The notes beneath the pieces are model-generated. The model searched no databases and was not told the origin of the DNA. It saw nothing but the letters and a program-made list of their open reading frames with translations. From NCBI GenBank assembly GCA_003478935.1, contig QUFP01000005.1, positions 62,001 through 126,000 on the forward strand: DNA of 64,000 nucleotides. Reading direction: 5' to 3'. The position numbers were made by a program, and so were the translations under genes. The stretch is from Firmicutes bacterium AF25-13AC. GTDB taxonomy: Bacteria > Bacillota > Clostridia > Lachnospirales > Lachnospiraceae. Every line of letters starts with the position of its first letter. Position 1 is the first letter of the stretch. This document shows positions 36,989 to 46,541 of this stretch, one piece after another.

Positions 36989-39382
36989 GTGCAAAATACA
37001 TTAATTACAATCGCTCTGCGTGGAATCACCGTATTGCCGCGTATGAGGATTTATCTGGATATGAACAGGCCGATGTCGATTGCAGCGGCGACCAATGCAC
37101 AGAAGACAAATCAGAATGTATTTCTGGTTGCACAGAAGGATCCGAGTGTGGAAAATCCGGGGCAGGAGCAGCTAGAGCAATTTGGTGTTATTGCGCAGGT
37201 AAAACAAATTATTAAGGGGCCCGAAGACAGCTTCCGTGTGCTGGTCACAGGTCTGCAGTCGGCAAAGCTAGAATCAATTGAGGAATATGTGCCAAATTTG
37301 ATTGCAAGGGTGACTGTTTTTGAGTCAGAAAAAAGCGATGAACAAGAACTACTGGCAGATGATTTAGACAAAGAGGATCAGGAAAAAGAAATTGAGGAAG
37401 AGGCTAAAATTCGTGTACTCAAGGATCTGATTGAACAATACTGCCGTGTTCAGCCAAAGGCCAGCAGGGAACTGGCCAATTTGCTGCTGCAGCACATGGA
37501 TATCGGAGGTTTTTGTGCACTTATCGCATGCAATTTGCCTATGAAGCAGCAGGAACGTCAGAAATATTTGGCCGCATATCCGGATGAGGAAAAACGCTAC
37601 GAATTTATTTTGGAGTGGCTAAGCAACGAAACGCTTGTAGAGCGATTTCGCGCAGAATACCAGAGCAAGGTGAAAAATGCGCTTGATAAGCAGCAGCGTG
37701 ACTATATTTTGCGTGAACAAATGCGCCTTATTCGAAAGGAACTTGGTGAGGGAGCAGAATCTGCGGCAGACCGCTACGAAAAACAGTTAAAAGAGCTTAA
37801 AGCACCAGAAGAAGTAAAAAAACAGCTTGAAAAAGAAATTAAGCGTCTGCGCAGCAATCCGATGGATGGTCCAGAAAGCAAGGTTAGTCAGAATTATATT
37901 GAGACATTGCTTGAGATGCCATGGGAGGAGCGCACCAAAGAGCATATCTCGATATGTGCAGCAAGAGAGGAACTTGATAAGGATCATTATGGTCTTGAAA
38001 AGGTAAAGGAGCAGGTGTTAGAATTTCTTGCTGTCAGACAGCTGCAAATGAATGCGCAGGAAGCTGATAAAGAGCAGGAAAAAACACAGCCGCGAAAAGG
38101 CGGTCGTATTCTTTGCCTTGTAGGACCGCCTGGAACTGGAAAAACATCAATTGCCCGTTCCATTGCTTCTGCATTAAATCGTAAGTATGTGCGAATCAGC
38201 CTTGGCGGTGTGCATGATGAGGCTGAGATTCGCGGTCATAGACGAACATACGTCGCAGCGATGCCGGGGCGTATTGCGCAGGCCATCAAAAAGGCAGGTG
38301 TTATAAATCCTTTAATGCTTCTTGATGAGCTTGATAAAATGGGAAGCGACAGTTTGCATGGAGATGTATCATCTGCTATGTTAGAGGTACTTGACCCAGA
38401 ACAGAACGCAACATTTACAGATCACTATCTTGAGGTACCGCTTGATCTTTCCGATGTATTATTTGTCGCAACAGCAAATAATTTACAGACAGTTCCGCAG
38501 CCATTACTTGATCGTATGGAGATCATAGAGGTCAGCAGCTATACTGAAAAAGAAAAATATCAGATTGCCAGTCGTTTTCTGCTTCCAAAGCAGATTGAAG
38601 AGGCAGCGCTACCAGAAGGTCTATTAAGAGTGGATCAGAGTGCACTTGAAAAGGTGATAAGCGGATACACAAAAGAGGCGGGTGTTCGTGGACTTGAAAG
38701 ACAGCTTGCTATTATTTGCCGCAAGGCTGCTCTAAAATATCTTGAGGAAAACTGCGAACAAATTGAAGTCACACCAGACAATTTATCAGATTATTTAGGC
38801 AGAGAGCGCTTCCGCAAAGAAGAAATAGCAGCAAAGGGAGAGCCGGGAATTGTCAGAGGTTTGGCATGGACAAGTGTAGGTGGTGTAACTCTTGAAGTTG
38901 AAGTAAATGTAACACCAGGTAAGGGTCAGATGAAGCTGACAGGAAAGCTTGGTGATGTCATGAAGGAGTCAGCGCAGGCAGCACTTAGCTGTGTACAGAG
39001 TGTAGCAGGTGAGTATGGTATTGAAAGTGACTGGTTTGAAACACATGACATACATATTCATATTCCAGAGGGTGCAGTGCCAAAGGATGGTCCGAGCGCC
39101 GGAATTACGATGGCAACGGCAATTCTTTCTGCAGTAACAAACCGTGCAGTGCGGCCAGATGTAGCAATGACTGGTGAGATTACGCTTCGCGGTCGTGTAC
39201 TTGCGATTGGTGGCTTAAAGGAAAAACTTCTCGCAGCGAAGGCAGCAGGTGCAACGCTTGTATTTGTGCCAGCTGATAACCGTGCTGATTATGAGGAGTT
39301 GACAGATGAAGTAACAACAGGGCTGTGTGTGCGTTTTGTAACGCATATGCGTGAAGTTGTAAAGGAGGTTTTTGAGGCATGA
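36989..39382 (+). CDS. lon: ATP-dependent protease Lon
   Basis: 797 residues from GTG 36989, preceded by AAGGGAGAA; there is no closer ATG. The N-terminal substrate-binding region and coiled coil (about 1-330) are followed by an AAA+ domain with Walker [10 protein letters not shown] (near residue 379) and Walker [11 protein letters not shown], and the protease domain with the catalytic serine in PKDGPSAG (near 703) and lysine in [11 protein letters not shown] (near 745). Lon is a cytosolic hexameric protease for damaged and regulatory proteins. It overlaps engB by four bases. Confidence 0.96.
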   Translation: MQNTLITIALRGITVLPRMRIYLDMNRPMSIAAATNAQKTNQNVFLVAQKDPSVENPGQEQLEQFGVIAQVKQIIKGPEDSFRVLVTGLQSAKLESIEEYVPNLIARVTVFESEKSDEQELLADDLDKEDQEKEIEEEAKIRVLKDLIEQYCRVQPKASRELANLLLQHMDIGGFCALIACNLPMKQQERQKYLAAYPDEEKRYEFILEWLSNETLVERFRAEYQSKVKNALDKQQRDYILREQMRLIRKELGEGAESAADRYEKQLKELKAPEEVKKQLEKEIKRLRSNPMDGPESKVSQNYIETLLEMPWEERTKEHISICAAREELDKDHYGLEKVKEQVLEFLAVRQLQMNAQEADKEQEKTQPRKGGRILCLVGPPGTGKTSIARSIASALNRKYVRISLGGVHDEAEIRGHRRTYVAAMPGRIAQAIKKAGVINPLMLLDELDKMGSDSLHGDVSSAMLEVLDPEQNATFTDHYLEVPLDLSDVLFVATANNLQTVPQPLLDRMEIIEVSSYTEKEKYQIASRFLLPKQIEEAALPEGLLRVDQSALEKVISGYTKEAGVRGLERQLAIICRKAALKYLEENCEQIEVTPDNLSDYLGRERFRKEEIAAKGEPGIVRGLAWTSVGGVTLEVEVNVTPGKGQMKLTGKLGDVMKESAQAALSCVQSVAGEYGIESDWFETHDIHIHIPEGAVPKDGPSAGITMATAILSAVTNRAVRPDVAMTGEITLRGRVLAIGGLKEKLLAAKAAGATLVFVPADNRADYEELTDEVTTGLCVRFVTHMREVVKEVFEA

Positions 39383-40035
39383 TTATCAAATCAGTCAATC
39401 TGGAGACAGTCTGCGGTATAACGAGCAAGCTTCCAGAAAATGAATTTTCAGAATTTGCATTTGCAGGAAAATCAAATGTAGGAAAGTCTTCTTTGATTAA
39501 CGGTCTGATCAGCCGTAAGGCATATGCGCGTACATCAGCAGAGCCAGGAAAGACACAGACGATTAACTATTATAAGGTCGAATATCGCGAGAAGTCTCAA
39601 AAGGAGATAGAAGCACAAGGCCTTGACGCTTCCTATGCGCAGGAAAAAAGTGTTTATTTTGTTGACCTGCCAGGCTACGGCTTTGCAAAGGTTTCAATGG
39701 AAACAAAGGAAAAGTGGGGAAAAATGATAGAGAGCTATCTGCACACCTCAAAGCCGTTAAAGGGAGTATTTTTGCTCGTAGATATTCGCCATAAGCCATC
39801 CGCAAATGACTGTCAGATGTTTGACTGGATGGTCAATTCAGGCTTCTCCCCAGTTGTCATTGCAACAAAGCTCGATAAGATTAAGAGAAGTCAGCTTTCA
39901 GCAAGAGTAAAAGAGATAAGAAGTACACTTGGCATGAAATCAAGTGAGGTATTAATCCCATTTTCTGCTGAGACCAAGCAGGGACGTGAGGAGATCTGGG
40001 CATATATTGATAGTAAGAATAAGGAAGAAGAATAG
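39379..40035 (+). CDS. engB: Ribosome biogenesis GTP-binding protein YsxC/EngB
   Basis: 218 residues. The G-domain motifs are visible: G1 GKSNVGKSS, G2 TSAEPGKTQ, G3 DLPGYG and G4 ATKLDK. This small GTPase acts in 50S subunit assembly. The start at 39379 overlaps the lon stop (ATGA), and lon-engB is the usual order in Firmicutes. An insertion of about ten residues (SQKEIEAQGLDASYAQEK) sits between G2 and G3, making it somewhat longer than the Bacillus protein. Confidence 0.94.
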   Translation: MIIKSVNLETVCGITSKLPENEFSEFAFAGKSNVGKSSLINGLISRKAYARTSAEPGKTQTINYYKVEYREKSQKEIEAQGLDASYAQEKSVYFVDLPGYGFAKVSMETKEKWGKMIESYLHTSKPLKGVFLLVDIRHKPSANDCQMFDWMVNSGFSPVVIATKLDKIKRSQLSARVKEIRSTLGMKSSEVLIPFSAETKQGREEIWAYIDSKNKEEE

Positions 40036-40042
40036 TTTTTAC

Positions 40043-40071
40043 TTGCAGTTTCTCCACATTTATGTTATACT
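40043..40071 (+). promoter_or_regulatory. Promoter of the SCIFF peptide gene
   Basis: TTGCAG (40043-40048), 17-base spacer, TATACT (40066-40071). Confidence 0.7.
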
Positions 40072-40113
40072 TCACTGTGAATTATCAGATATTCGAGATA
40101 GGAGGATGAAGAT

Positions 40114-40257
40114 ATGAAGGAAACTAAGACCTTAACAAGCAAGACTTTGCAGAACACCATGGCAAAGGGTGGCTGTGGCGAGTGCCAGACTTCTTGCCAG
40201 TCCGCATGTAAGACTTCCTGTACAGTAGGAAATCAGAGCTGCGAAAACAACAAGTAA
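40114..40257 (+). CDS. scfA: SCIFF ranthipeptide precursor
   Basis: 47 residues with a Lys/Thr-rich leader (MKETKTLTSKTLQNTMAKGG) and a core carrying six cysteines at positions 21, 24, 28, 32, 36 and 43, the defining pattern of the SCIFF (six cysteines in forty-five residues) peptide of clostridia. ATAGGAGG lies 8 bases before ATG 40114. The radical SAM maturase gene follows after a hairpin. The mature product carries thioether bridges in characterised relatives; a signalling role has been reported for some, but its role here is unknown. Confidence 0.95.
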   Translation: MKETKTLTSKTLQNTMAKGGCGECQTSCQSACKTSCTVGNQSCENNK

Positions 40258-40277
40258 TTTTTCTGGACTTGGTTGAT

Positions 40278-40312
40278 GGAAAGCCGGGGAGGAAACTCCT
40301 CGGTTTTCCATT
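40278..40312 (+). terminator. Hairpin between scfA and scfB
   Basis: A 14-bp imperfect stem (GGAAAGCCGGGGAG with CTCCTCGGTTTTCC, one mismatch or wobble region) around GAAA, followed by ATTGTATGC without a clear T-run. It probably lowers scfB expression relative to the peptide gene or protects the scfA message. Confidence 0.6.
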
Positions 40313-40360
40313 GTATGCATTTTTATGAAGAAGGATAAAGATAAGAAAGGTTGAATAGTA

Positions 40361-41770
40361 GTGATACATCAATATAAGAGCCATGGCTACAACATTGTTA
40401 TGGACGTAAACTCCAGCGCTGTACATGTAGTAGATGACGTGGTATATGATATGATTCCTGTATATGAGAAGCAGGAAGATAAGGAAGCCATTTTTGCTTC
40501 TCTTGACAGTTACCCAAGAGAAGAGCTTGAGGCGGCCTACGAAGAGATCACCCGTTTAAAGAATGAGGGAATGCTGTATACAGAAGATATTTATCAGAAG
40601 TATATGACAGACTTCAAAAAGAGAAAAACGGTAGTGAAGGCACTTTGCCTGCATATTGCCCATGATTGTAATCTTGCCTGCAAGTATTGTTTTGCTGAGG
40701 AAGGTGAGTATCACGGACGTCGTGCACTTATGAGCCTTGAGGTCGGCAAGAAGGCACTCGACTTTTTAGTTGCAAACTCTGGAAACCGCAGAAATCTTGA
40801 GGTCGATTTCTTTGGTGGTGAGCCTCTTATGAACTGGGATGTTGTAAAAGAGCTTGTAAAATATGGAAGATCTCTTGAAAAAGAGCATAATAAGCTGTTT
40901 CGTTTTACACTGACCACAAACGGTGTGCTTTTAAACGATGAAGTAATGGAATTTTGTAATAAAGAGATGAGCAATGTGGTGCTTAGTCTTGATGGAAGAA
41001 AAGAAGTAAATGATAAAATGCGTCCTTTTAGAAACGGAAAGGGAAGCTATGATTTAATCGTTCCAAAATTCCAGAAGTTTGCAGAAAGCCGCAATCAGAC
41101 AAATTATTATGTCAGAGGAACATTTACAAGAAATAATCTTGATTTTTCGAAGGATGTGCTTCATTATGCTGATCTTGGTTTTAAGCAGATGTCTATGGAG
41201 CCGGTTGTTGCATCACCAGAGGATGATTATGCAATCCGTGAAGAAGATCTGCCGCGTATCCTTGAAGAATATGATAAGCTTGCTGATGCTTATTTGGAAT
41301 ATCGAAAAGCTGGAAAAGGATTTAATTTCTTCCACTTTAATATTGATTTGACACAGAGTCCATGCGTGGCAAAGCGTTTGTCAGGCTGTGGCTCTGGAAC
41401 AGAATATCTGGCTGTCACCCCGTGGGGTGATTTCTATCCGTGCCATCAGTTTGTTGGACAGGAAGAGTTTTTACTTGGAAATGTTTATGATGGTATTGTA
41501 AAGCAGGATATATGCGATGAATTTAAACAGTGCAATGTATATGCAAAGCCAGCCTGTCAGAATTGCTTCGCGAAGTATTATTGCAGCGGCGGCTGTAATG
41601 CAAATGCATACAACTTCACAGGTTCTATCACAGGTTCCTACGATGTTGGATGTAAGATGCAGCAGAAGCGTATCGAGTGTGCCATTATGATTAAGGCAGC
41701 ACTTGCTGACATGGAAGAAGAGACAGGGGCATCTGCTGATGTTGCCGGTGAAATCTCCCACGTGTGTTAA
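40361..41770 (+). CDS. scfB: SCIFF peptide radical SAM maturase (SPASM domain)
   Basis: 469 residues from GTG 40361 (AAAGGTTG upstream). The N-terminal peptide-recognition (RRE-like) region spans about 1-95. The radical SAM cluster motif CNLACKYC lies near residue 104, and the SAM-binding GGEP motif follows in FFGGEPLMNW. The C-terminal SPASM region has the cysteine series ...CVAKRLSGCGSG, CHQF, CNVYAKPACQNCFAKYYCSGGC and a last CKMQ, binding auxiliary [4Fe-4S] clusters. Such enzymes form Cys-to-Thr thioether links in the SCIFF peptide encoded just upstream. Confidence 0.95.
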   Translation: MIHQYKSHGYNIVMDVNSSAVHVVDDVVYDMIPVYEKQEDKEAIFASLDSYPREELEAAYEEITRLKNEGMLYTEDIYQKYMTDFKKRKTVVKALCLHIAHDCNLACKYCFAEEGEYHGRRALMSLEVGKKALDFLVANSGNRRNLEVDFFGGEPLMNWDVVKELVKYGRSLEKEHNKLFRFTLTTNGVLLNDEVMEFCNKEMSNVVLSLDGRKEVNDKMRPFRNGKGSYDLIVPKFQKFAESRNQTNYYVRGTFTRNNLDFSKDVLHYADLGFKQMSMEPVVASPEDDYAIREEDLPRILEEYDKLADAYLEYRKAGKGFNFFHFNIDLTQSPCVAKRLSGCGSGTEYLAVTPWGDFYPCHQFVGQEEFLLGNVYDGIVKQDICDEFKQCNVYAKPACQNCFAKYYCSGGCNANAYNFTGSITGSYDVGCKMQQKRIECAIMIKAALADMEEETGASADVAGEISHVC

Positions 41771-41781
41771 CATGAATTAGT

Positions 41782-41830
41782 ACGGATCTTAGATCTGTAT
41801 GAAAAAGGAGACTATCTTAGATAGCCTCCG
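41782..41830 (+). other. Two small hairpins in the secDF leader
   Basis: TACGGATC/GATCTGTA around TTA and, next to it, GGAGACTATC/GATAGCCTCC around TTA. No T-run follows, so these look like leader structures placed just before the secDF ribosome site rather than a full terminator. Confidence 0.4.
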
Positions 41831-41851
41831 AATAGAGAAGGAGATAGAAAG

Positions 41852-44023
41852 ATGAGCAAGAAAAAAGGGATTATCCGTCTGGTTGTGCTTTTGGCAGTCA
41901 TCGCATTTGTCGTATACACAGCCGTCAGCGGCCTTGGAAGTGATCGTTCAGGAAGTTTAAACGACATCAGCCTTGGTCTTGACCTTAGAGGCGGTGTCAG
42001 CATCACCTATGAGGCAGTAGGCGATGTAAACAGCCAGGATATGTCCGACACGAAGGCAAAGCTTGAAAAACGTGTGCAGGATTATTCAACTGAAGCACAG
42101 GTTTATTTTGAGGGATCTGACCGTATTACGGTAGACATTCCAGGTGCAACAGATGCAAATGCAGTTTTGCAGGAGCTTGGAAAACCAGGTACCTTGATTT
42201 TCTGCACGGATTCAAGTGATCCAGAGGGAACCAAGGTCATGGACGGAAATCAGATCAAGGACGCACAGGCCGGTGCAAGAAGCAATGCAACAACAAATGC
42301 AAGAGAGTATGTTGTAAATCTGACGCTGACATCTGATGGTGTCGAGGCATTCTCAAAGGCAACAGAGGAGTTAGCACCTAAAAAGGGCAGAATTTACATT
42401 ATGTATAACGGCGAGGTGTTAAGTGCCCCGACTGTAAATGAGCATATAGCATCTGATACATGTTCAATCACTGGTATGGGTGATCTTGAGGCAGCACAGA
42501 CACTTGCTTCCAATATTCGTATCGGAGCACTGCCTGTTCAGTTGCAGGAGATGCGTTCACAGGTAGTTGGTGCAAAATTAGGACAGGATGCAGTTCGTAC
42601 AAGCCTTATGGCTGGTGTGATCGGTCTAATCTTAGTATTTGCTTTCATGATTATCTACTATCGTATTCCAGGTTTGGCAGCATCTATCGCGCTTGTTATG
42701 TATACTGCACTTGTAATTGTTTTGTTAAGTGCGTTTAACGAGGAAATTACACTGACACTTCCAGGTATTGCCGGTATTATTCTTGGTATTGGTATGGCTG
42801 TAGATGCAAACTGTATTATTTTCGCACGTATCCGTGAGGAGATCGGAGCTGGAAAGAGTGTTCGTACAGCCATTGATGCAGGATTTGCTAAGGCATTTTC
42901 TGCAATTATCGATGGAAATGTTACTACTTTGATCGCAGCAGGTGTTTTGTATTTTATCGGTTCTGGTACAGTAAAGGGCTTTGCTCAGACATTGGCTCTT
43001 GGTATCGTTGTATCCATGTTTACAGCACTTGTAATTACAAAGAATATCTTGAAGAGCTTCTATGCAGTTGGTCTGCAGGATGAAAAGCTGTATGGAAAGA
43101 CTGTTTACACAAAAACAGTTAACTTTATTGGAAAAAGAAAGCTGTTCTACAGCGCATCAGGTATTGTTATTGCAATTGGTATTATTGCGATGGTAATCAG
43201 CGGTGTAAAGGGTCATATCTTCAACTACAGCCTTGACTTTATCGGCGGTGCTTCCACTAGTGTAACCTTTAATGAGAATTACAGTGTTGAGAAGCTCGAA
43301 AGTGATGTACAGCCAGTTGTAAGCGAGGTAACAGGTGACAATGATATCCAGATGACACCTGTAACAGGAAGCAACGAGGTTATTATTAAGACAAGAACAC
43401 TTACTGTAGATGAAAGAGATGCACTTTACAGTAAGCTGTCAGAGACCTTTGGAGTAGATGAGAGTACCATTCAGACTGAAAATATCAGTGCTGCAGTCAG
43501 CGGTGAGATGAAGCGTTCTGCAATTTTGTCTGTCATTATTGCAGCAATCTTTATGTTAATTTACGTATGGATTCGTTTCAAGGAGTTTAGCTTTGGTGCA
43601 AGCTCTGTTCTTCCGCTTCTTCACGATGTCTTTGTTTTACTGGCATTTTATGCAGTGCTTCGCTGGACTGTAGGAAATACGTTTATTGCTTGTATGCTGA
43701 CTCTCGTTGGATATTCTATCAATGCGACAATCGTTGTATTTGACCGTATCCGTGAGAATTTGCACACTAACAAGAATTTGGCAGAAGTTGTCAATGTTTC
43801 TGTTACACAGACATTGTCACGAAGCATCAATACCTCTTTGACAACTCTTATCATGGTAGTAGTTCTTTATATTCTTGGTGTAACATCCATCAAGGAGTTT
43901 GCACTGCCACTTATCGTAGGTGTTATCTGCGGATGCTATTCTTCTGTATGCATCGCAGGCTGCCTGTGGTATGATTTAAAGAACGCTCTTGACAAGCGTA
44001 AGGCAAAGAAGGCTTCTAAATAA
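41852..44023 (+). CDS. secDF: Protein translocase subunit SecDF (fused SecD-SecF)
   Basis: 723 residues from ATG 41852 after AGAAGGAG. The SecD half (about 1-425) has the DLRGGVSITYEA motif after the first helix, the periplasmic P1 domain and five further helices with GMAVDANCIIFARIREE. The SecF half (about 430-720) has LDFIGGAS and GYSINATIVVFDRIREN. SecDF uses the proton gradient to aid late steps of Sec export. Fused SecDF is common in Firmicutes. yajC follows after tgt. Confidence 0.95.
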   Translation: MSKKKGIIRLVVLLAVIAFVVYTAVSGLGSDRSGSLNDISLGLDLRGGVSITYEAVGDVNSQDMSDTKAKLEKRVQDYSTEAQVYFEGSDRITVDIPGATDANAVLQELGKPGTLIFCTDSSDPEGTKVMDGNQIKDAQAGARSNATTNAREYVVNLTLTSDGVEAFSKATEELAPKKGRIYIMYNGEVLSAPTVNEHIASDTCSITGMGDLEAAQTLASNIRIGALPVQLQEMRSQVVGAKLGQDAVRTSLMAGVIGLILVFAFMIIYYRIPGLAASIALVMYTALVIVLLSAFNEEITLTLPGIAGIILGIGMAVDANCIIFARIREEIGAGKSVRTAIDAGFAKAFSAIIDGNVTTLIAAGVLYFIGSGTVKGFAQTLALGIVVSMFTALVITKNILKSFYAVGLQDEKLYGKTVYTKTVNFIGKRKLFYSASGIVIAIGIIAMVISGVKGHIFNYSLDFIGGASTSVTFNENYSVEKLESDVQPVVSEVTGDNDIQMTPVTGSNEVIIKTRTLTVDERDALYSKLSETFGVDESTIQTENISAAVSGEMKRSAILSVIIAAIFMLIYVWIRFKEFSFGASSVLPLLHDVFVLLAFYAVLRWTVGNTFIACMLTLVGYSINATIVVFDRIRENLHTNKNLAEVVNVSVTQTLSRSINTSLTTLIMVVVLYILGVTSIKEFALPLIVGVICGCYSSVCIAGCLWYDLKNALDKRKAKKASK

Positions 44024-44034
44024 GGTAAGTAATA

Positions 44035-45174
44035 ATGGAATATGAAATTTTAAAAACAGAGGGACGGGCAAAAAGAGCCCGTGTCTCTACCGTTCATGGA
44101 GAAATTCAGACACCTGTATTTATGAATGTTGGCACAGTTGCCGCAATTAAAGGTGCTGTATCAACAATGGATTTAAAGGAAATCCATACACAGGTAGAGC
44201 TGTCCAATACGTATCATCTTCATGTAAGAACGGGAGATAAGCTGATCAAGCAGTTTGGCGGTCTGCATAAATTTATGAATTGGGACCGCCCGATTCTGAC
44301 AGATTCCGGCGGTTTTCAGGTATTTTCTCTTGCCGGAATGAGAAAGATTAAGGAAGAAGGAGTTTACTTCCAGTCTCATATCGATGGCCATCGTATTTTT
44401 ATGGGGCCAGAGGAGAGTATGCAGATTCAGTCTAATCTTGGTTCTACTATTGCAATGGCATTTGATGAGTGTCCGTCTTCTGTGGCAGACCGCAGCTATA
44501 TCCAAAACAGCGTAGAGCGTACCACAAGATGGCTTGCACGCTGTAAGACAGAGATGGCACGTTTAAATTCACTTGAGGATACAGTAAATCCTAATCAGCT
44601 GTTGTTTGGAATTAACCAAGGCGGTGTTTATGAGGATATCCGTATTGAGCACGCAAAACGCATAAGCGAGATGGAGCTTGATGGTTATGCAGTCGGCGGA
44701 CTTGCAGTTGGAGAAAGCCATGAGGAAATGTATCGCATTTTAGATGCAGTGGTACCATATTTGCCAAAGAATAAGCCAACTTATTTAATGGGTGTTGGAA
44801 CTCCGGCAAATATCCTTGAGGGTGTTGACCGCGGAATTGATTTCTTCGACTGTGTATATCCAAGCAGAAATGGCCGTCATGGTCATGTTTATACAAAGCA
44901 TGGCAAGCTTAATCTGTTTAATGCCCGCTATGAGCTTGATTCAAGACCAATCGAGGAAGGCTGTCAGTGTCCGGCATGCCGTGCTTATAGCAGAGCGTAT
45001 ATTCGTCATCTGTTAAAAGCAAAGGAAATGCTTGGCATGCGTCTGTGCGTTCTTCACAATTTGTATTTTTATAATAATTTAATGACTGAAATCCGTGAAA
45101 GCATTGACAACGGATGCTTTGCGGAGTATAAAAAGAATATGCTCGAATCTATGGCTGCCGGTCCACAGGACTAA
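44035..45174 (+). CDS. tgt: tRNA-guanine transglycosylase (queuosine)
   Basis: 379 residues, typical length. The active-site block LTDSGGFQVFSL (near residue 88), the aspartate-containing DECPS and GLAVGE motifs, the nucleophile in FDCVYPSRNGRHG and the zinc site CQCPACRAYSRAYIRHL are all present. The enzyme replaces guanine-34 with preQ1 in tRNAs for Tyr, His, Asn and Asp. It lies 11 bases after secDF and before yajC, a conserved neighbourhood, although the gene order differs from the common tgt-yajC-secD-secF. Confidence 0.96.
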   Translation: MEYEILKTEGRAKRARVSTVHGEIQTPVFMNVGTVAAIKGAVSTMDLKEIHTQVELSNTYHLHVRTGDKLIKQFGGLHKFMNWDRPILTDSGGFQVFSLAGMRKIKEEGVYFQSHIDGHRIFMGPEESMQIQSNLGSTIAMAFDECPSSVADRSYIQNSVERTTRWLARCKTEMARLNSLEDTVNPNQLLFGINQGGVYEDIRIEHAKRISEMELDGYAVGGLAVGESHEEMYRILDAVVPYLPKNKPTYLMGVGTPANILEGVDRGIDFFDCVYPSRNGRHGHVYTKHGKLNLFNARYELDSRPIEEGCQCPACRAYSRAYIRHLLKAKEMLGMRLCVLHNLYFYNNLMTEIRESIDNGCFAEYKKNMLESMAAGPQD

Positions 45175-45176
45175 GT

Positions 45177-45193
45177 CACATTCACCTCGGGGC
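45177..45193. repeat. 17-base motif shared (inverted) with 58494-58510
   Basis: CACATTCACCTCGGGGC just after the tgt stop is the exact reverse complement of GCCCCGAGGTGAATGTG at 58494-58510, and in both places short CTAAG/CTTAG-like arms flank it. Confidence 0.7.
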
Positions 45194-45262
45194 ATTGCCT
45201 TAGAATTTTAGATTCGAATACGAAATTACAAGCTGCATATGCAGCGGAAATGAGAGGAAACT

Positions 45263-45643
45263 ATGAAGAAGAAGTTAGCAGCTGCAGCGGCAGTTATGAC
45301 CGCACTGTTTTCTATGACAGGATGTGCGACAACAGCAGACGGTGCCGCAACTGGCGCAAATGGAGCAACCAGCCTGATTATGATCGTTGGCTATATGGTA
45401 ATCATCATCGGTGTTATGTATTTTGTTGCAATTCGTCCTCAGAAGAAGGAGCAGAAGAAGCAGTCTCAGATGTTATCTGCACTTGAAGTTGGTGATATCG
45501 TTTTGACAACTTCCGGTTTTTACGGAACTGTTATCGACATTACAGATGATACAGTAATCGTAGAGTTTGGAAACAATAAAAACTGCCGTATCCCGATGCA
45601 GAAGAGTGCAATCGTAGAGGCTGAAAAGCCAGACGCTGAATAA
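45263..45643 (+). CDS. yajC: Preprotein translocase accessory subunit YajC with lipoprotein-like signal
   Basis: 126 residues. The YajC core is clear: one membrane helix (LIMIVGYMVIIIGVMYFVAIRP), the basic PQKKEQKKQSQML segment and the small beta domain EVGDIVLTTSGFYGTVIDI. Unusually, the protein starts with an extra signal sequence MKKKLAAAAAVMTALFSMTGC, which ends in a lipobox-like SMTGC, so it could be a lipoprotein with two membrane attachments. AGAGGAAAC lies before ATG 45263. YajC associates with SecDF, encoded upstream. Confidence 0.9.
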   Translation: MKKKLAAAAAVMTALFSMTGCATTADGAATGANGATSLIMIVGYMVIIIGVMYFVAIRPQKKEQKKQSQMLSALEVGDIVLTTSGFYGTVIDITDDTVIVEFGNNKNCRIPMQKSAIVEAEKPDAE

Positions 45644-45655
45644 TCAAGATATAAT

Positions 45656-45702
45656 AAAAGAGCTACTGACATACTAGAATGTATGCCGGTAGCTCTTTTT
45701 TA
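45656..45702. terminator. Bidirectional terminator
   Basis: AAAAGAGCTAC pairs with GTAGCTCTTTT, with an inner CATAC/GTATG stem. It separates yajC from the convergent DUF1836 gene and its right arm runs into TTTTTT. Confidence 0.82.
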
Positions 45703-46350
45703 TTTGCGCTTTCGTTCTTCACGTTTTTCTTTTTCAGCAGCTTTTGCTCGTTCATCAGAGGCATCTTGACGTCTTTTTAATTCATCAATGACACCTGTTA
45801 CAACCTGTTTTTTCATGTATATATCATAAATCGTCATGCACAGAAACGTAAATAGCTGCAGGTAAGAATCTTGCTCATCATCATCGCAGGAAAAAGTTTC
45901 CTTTGAAGCCTCAAATTTATGGCGAAGATCGTCTGCAAGCGGTTTGATGCCATTATCTGCGTATGAAAAAATCTTACTGTAAACTTCAGCGAAATTAGGA
46001 GAACTGTTTTCGTCCCAGAAATGCTGTGTCAATGGCTTTAGCATAGTTTCAATATCGCTGATTGACAGAAAACTTTTCATATAGTAAATAAGAATCAACT
46101 GTAGGATATGATTTTCTGTGTATTTTTTTCTGACCGGAGAAGGAAGCAGGTTGTTTTTTGCATAATTATTGATCATAGTTTTTGTTAAAACCTTATCCTC
46201 ATCATAGCGCCTTGTAGCACCAAGGTGTGTATCCATAAAGGTTGTCACCTGATCCATGTAAAGGTCAATGTTTGGAATCTGATCAGCATGTATATAGTCA
46301 AAAGAGCTGATTTTATCAAGCAGCTGTGAAAAAAGCTCATCGTTAGTCAT
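45700..46350 (-). CDS. DUF1836 family protein
   Basis: 216 residues. The N-terminal part contains a MerR-like helix-turn-helix region (RRYDEDKVLTKTMINNYAKNNLLPSP) followed by VRKKYTENHILQLILIYYMKSFLSISDI, characteristic of DUF1836 proteins in Firmicutes, which are thought to be DNA-binding. The tail is a charged helix. GGAGG precedes ATG 46350. It is divergent from pspA, and an inverted repeat between the two genes is a candidate operator. Confidence 0.8.
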   Translation of the reverse strand: MTNDELFSQLLDKISSFDYIHADQIPNIDLYMDQVTTFMDTHLGATRRYDEDKVLTKTMINNYAKNNLLPSPVRKKYTENHILQLILIYYMKSFLSISDIETMLKPLTQHFWDENSSPNFAEVYSKIFSYADNGIKPLADDLRHKFEASKETFSCDDDEQDSYLQLFTFLCMTIYDIYMKKQVVTGVIDELKRRQDASDERAKAAEKEKREERKRK

Positions 46351-46380
46351 TTAAAGCCTCCTAAATATTGTGTAGCAATG

Positions 46381-46410
46381 TTGACGTTCACGGGACGCGT
46401 GAACTGTAAT
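46381..46410. promoter_or_regulatory. Inverted repeat GTTCACG-N5-CGTGAAC with overlapping promoter-like boxes
   Basis: GTTCACG (46386-46392) and CGTGAAC (46398-46404) form a tight palindrome. TTGACG (46381-46386) and TGTAAT (46405-46410) flank it at 18 bases on the plus strand, so the palindrome would fill a promoter spacer. The same arms occur at 32903-32932. Confidence 0.5.
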
Positions 46411-46465
46411 AACTACATTATATCGTTTTCAAAACCAGATAGCAAGAGAAATTTTCAAAATCCTA

Positions 46466-46494
46466 GTGACAAACACATAAAGATACGATATAAT
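46466..46494 (+). promoter_or_regulatory. Promoter of pspA
   Basis: GTGACA (46466-46471), 17-base spacer, consensus TATAAT (46489-46494), about 45 bases before the start codon. Confidence 0.65.
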
Positions 46495-46541
46495 AAAGTT
46501 AACAGGTTAACAAACATAGTTTTTTAAAGGAGGAAACGACT

